The notes under the pieces: model-generated
Seen by the model: the letters and a program-made list of their open reading frames with translations, nothing else
Told to the model about the DNA's origin: nothing
Database searches by the model: none
NCBI GenBank assembly: GCA_023390635.1
Contig: JAEWCM010000160.1
Coordinates: 1 to 5,586, forward strand
Length of the DNA stretch: 5,586 nucleotides
Direction: 5' to 3'
From: Bacillota bacterium
Lineage (GTDB): Bacteria; Bacillota; Desulfitobacteriia; Desulfitobacteriales; Desulfitobacteriaceae
Made by a program: the position numbers and the translations under genes
In this document: positions 4,559 through 5,586 of the stretch, piece by piece
Numbering within the stretch: position 1 is the stretch's first letter
Layout of the letters: each line of letters opens with the position of its first letter

Positions 4559-5389
4559 TTGTCCTTATTATTCGGAACGGCCGGGGTCCCTATTTCCGCT
4601 GCAAATCGTTCGACAGAAAGCGGGATTCGCCGTGTAAAAGAACTTGATTTGAAGGCTATGGAGGTTGAATTTGTTCAAGGGGTAAGGATGAAAGAAGAAA
4701 AGGCTGCTAAGGTGAGGGAGGTTGCCATTGCATCTCAGATTCGCCTCAGTTGTCACGGCCCGTATTGGATTAACTTCAATTCCAGGGAAGCGGAAAAAAT
4801 CACAGCGAGCAGAGAGCGGTTGATTCACGCCGCAAGCATTGCCAAGATTCTAGGGGCAGGAAGTGTTGTATTTCATCCTGCTTTTTATCATGATGATGCG
4901 CCTGAACTGGTGTTGACAAGAGTAGTTCAGGAACTGATGCTTGTTCGCGAGCAGTTGGATCTGGCCGGAAATGATGTGATTTTAAGACCGGAAACGACAG
5001 GAAAGGGATCGCAGTTCGGCAGTCTGGAAGAAACTGTTCAAATGGCTAGAGCAGTTCCCGGGGTATTGCCTTGTATTGATTTTGGGCACCTGTATGCCAG
5101 GACTCAAGGGCAGATTAACGGTTATGATGCATTCAGCAGAGTGCTGGACTATACTGCAGAGTCATTGGGAGCCCGGTGGAATAAAAATGTGCACCTTCAT
5201 ATTTCCGGCGTGGAATATGGACTGAAAGGGGAAAAACGGCATCTTGCTTTGAAAGATTCGGACTTTAAGTATGAGGAATTGCTGAAAGCCTGTCTGAATT
5301 TCGAACTTGAAGGTTTGGCAATCTGTGAAAGCCCTGTTTTGGAACAAGATGCTTTGCTTTTGCAGAGAACTTATTTGGCTTTGACATAA
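4559..5389 (+). CDS. Endonuclease IV-like TIM-barrel protein (AP endonuclease 2 / sugar isomerase-like)
   Basis: A 276-residue protein from the TTG at 4559. The FGTAG start (5-9), AMEVEF (33-38), HGPYWINFN (66-74), FHPAF (105-109), ILRPETTGKGSQFG (141-154), CIDFGHLYAR (172-181), HLHISG (212-217) and ESP (257-259) follow the order of endonuclease IV motifs. By position they supply the likely metal ligands H66, H106, E145, D174, H177, H212 and E257. The remaining pair of the tri-metal site, near EKRH (225-228), is less clear. Length and motifs match the thermophile/archaeal-type endonuclease IV group annotated as deoxyribonuclease IV or plain TIM-barrel protein. Abasic-site DNA repair is plausible but not proven; sugar-phosphate isomerases share the fold. 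No terminator follows, and the next gene starts 42 nt downstream, so the two are probably co-transcribed from the promoter at 4499-4507. Confidence 0.87.
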   Translation: MSLLFGTAGVPISAANRSTESGIRRVKELDLKAMEVEFVQGVRMKEEKAAKVREVAIASQIRLSCHGPYWINFNSREAEKITASRERLIHAASIAKILGAGSVVFHPAFYHDDAPELVLTRVVQELMLVREQLDLAGNDVILRPETTGKGSQFGSLEETVQMARAVPGVLPCIDFGHLYARTQGQINGYDAFSRVLDYTAESLGARWNKNVHLHISGVEYGLKGEKRHLALKDSDFKYEELLKACLNFELEGLAICESPVLEQDALLLQRTYLALT

Positions 5390-5431
5390 CTCTGGCAGTA
5401 AAAGATGATTTAGAGAGTGAGAGTGGAAGCA

Positions 5432-5586
5432 ATGGGCTATGATGAAACAGTTTATCAGTCCGTTTTGAAGAAATTTCAGCGCCGGCCTTTTGAGGAAATT
5501 GCCTGTTTTCCCGATTATAAAGTGAATGGCGACCTTATCAGTTTCGATTATCTTGATCACCAAATTGGAGTTACCCATCCGGAGGG
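5432..5586 (+). CDS. Probable DUF3786 protein (N-terminal part, cut by window end)
   Basis: Fifty-one codons are visible from the ATG at 5432 to the right edge without a stop. The protein begins MGYDETVYQSVLKKFQ and continues with an ISFDYLDHQIGVTHPEG stretch (about 35-51). That resembles the start of DUF3786 proteins, where a strand of the LGxxYxV type is followed by a PEG or PDG turn. The assignment rests on this short stretch and is tentative. The ribosome binding site is weak (GTGGAAG a few nt upstream). In-frame GTG codons at 5423 and 5417 are alternative starts. It follows the TIM-barrel gene by 42 nt with no terminator between, so it is probably in the same transcript. Function unknown. 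Confidence 0.55.
   Translation, partial: MGYDETVYQSVLKKFQRRPFEEIACFPDYKVNGDLISFDYLDHQIGVTHPE

Noticed and set aside
5162..5578. 138-codon minus-strand open frame opposite the TIM-barrel and DUF3786 genes
   Set aside because: It is antisense to a gene with full family motifs, has no recognisable domain, and crosses two real genes.
1..5586. CRISPR array, tRNA, rRNA, insertion sequence, toxin-antitoxin or phage defence module
   Set aside because: No regularly spaced repeats, RNA gene signature, transposase, terminal inverted repeats or defence proteins were seen. The XRE protein is next to a deformylase, not a toxin-like gene.

Overview
The window looks like chromosome of a spore-forming, low-to-medium-GC Firmicute, most likely a clostridial lineage such as the Peptococcaceae (Desulfitobacterium-like). 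This rests on an alpha/beta-type small acid-soluble spore protein, strong AGGAGG-type ribosome binding sites, several TTG/GTG starts, sigma-A-type promoters, and the pairing of DUF3006 with a ComEC-like hydrolase. The genus is an inference from gene content. No transposase, integrase, CRISPR array, tRNA or rRNA is visible.

Layout. (1) Minus strand, 1-1492: a two-gene unit with DUF3006 (1292-1492) upstream of a membrane-anchored, ComEC/Rec2-type metallo-beta-lactamase-fold hydrolase with a C-terminal lamin-tail domain (1253 down to the left edge, C-terminus cut off). (2) 1493-1919: a 427-nt intergenic region with inverted repeats, a good sigma-A promoter reading right (1835-1862), and a family of related AGGTTAACnT sites around that promoter. 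(3) Plus strand, 1920-3861: a compact four-gene unit of a small XRE/Cro-CI regulator, peptide deformylase (def), a YgjP-type zinc metallopeptidase and a YaiI/YqxD (UPF0178) protein. It ends in two interleaved inverted repeats (possible pseudoknot) and a strong, probably bidirectional terminator (3944-3977). (4) Minus strand, 4063-4239: a small diverged spore protein gene converging on that terminator. (5) 4240-4558: an AT-rich divergent intergenic region with an extended -10 promoter. (6) Plus strand, 4559-5389: an endonuclease IV-like TIM-barrel protein, then the start of a probable DUF3786 gene running off the right edge.

How the genes work together. The central unit may be autoregulated: the XRE gene is first, it abuts def with no gap, and its promoter is flanked by repeated candidate operators. 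Its enzymes are one protein-maturation enzyme (deformylase), one putative peptidase and one PIN/NYN-like protein of unknown role, so any common function is speculative. I do not see a clearly new defence or mobile system. The items most worth checking are the operator array, the XRE-def coupling and the interleaved inverted repeats.
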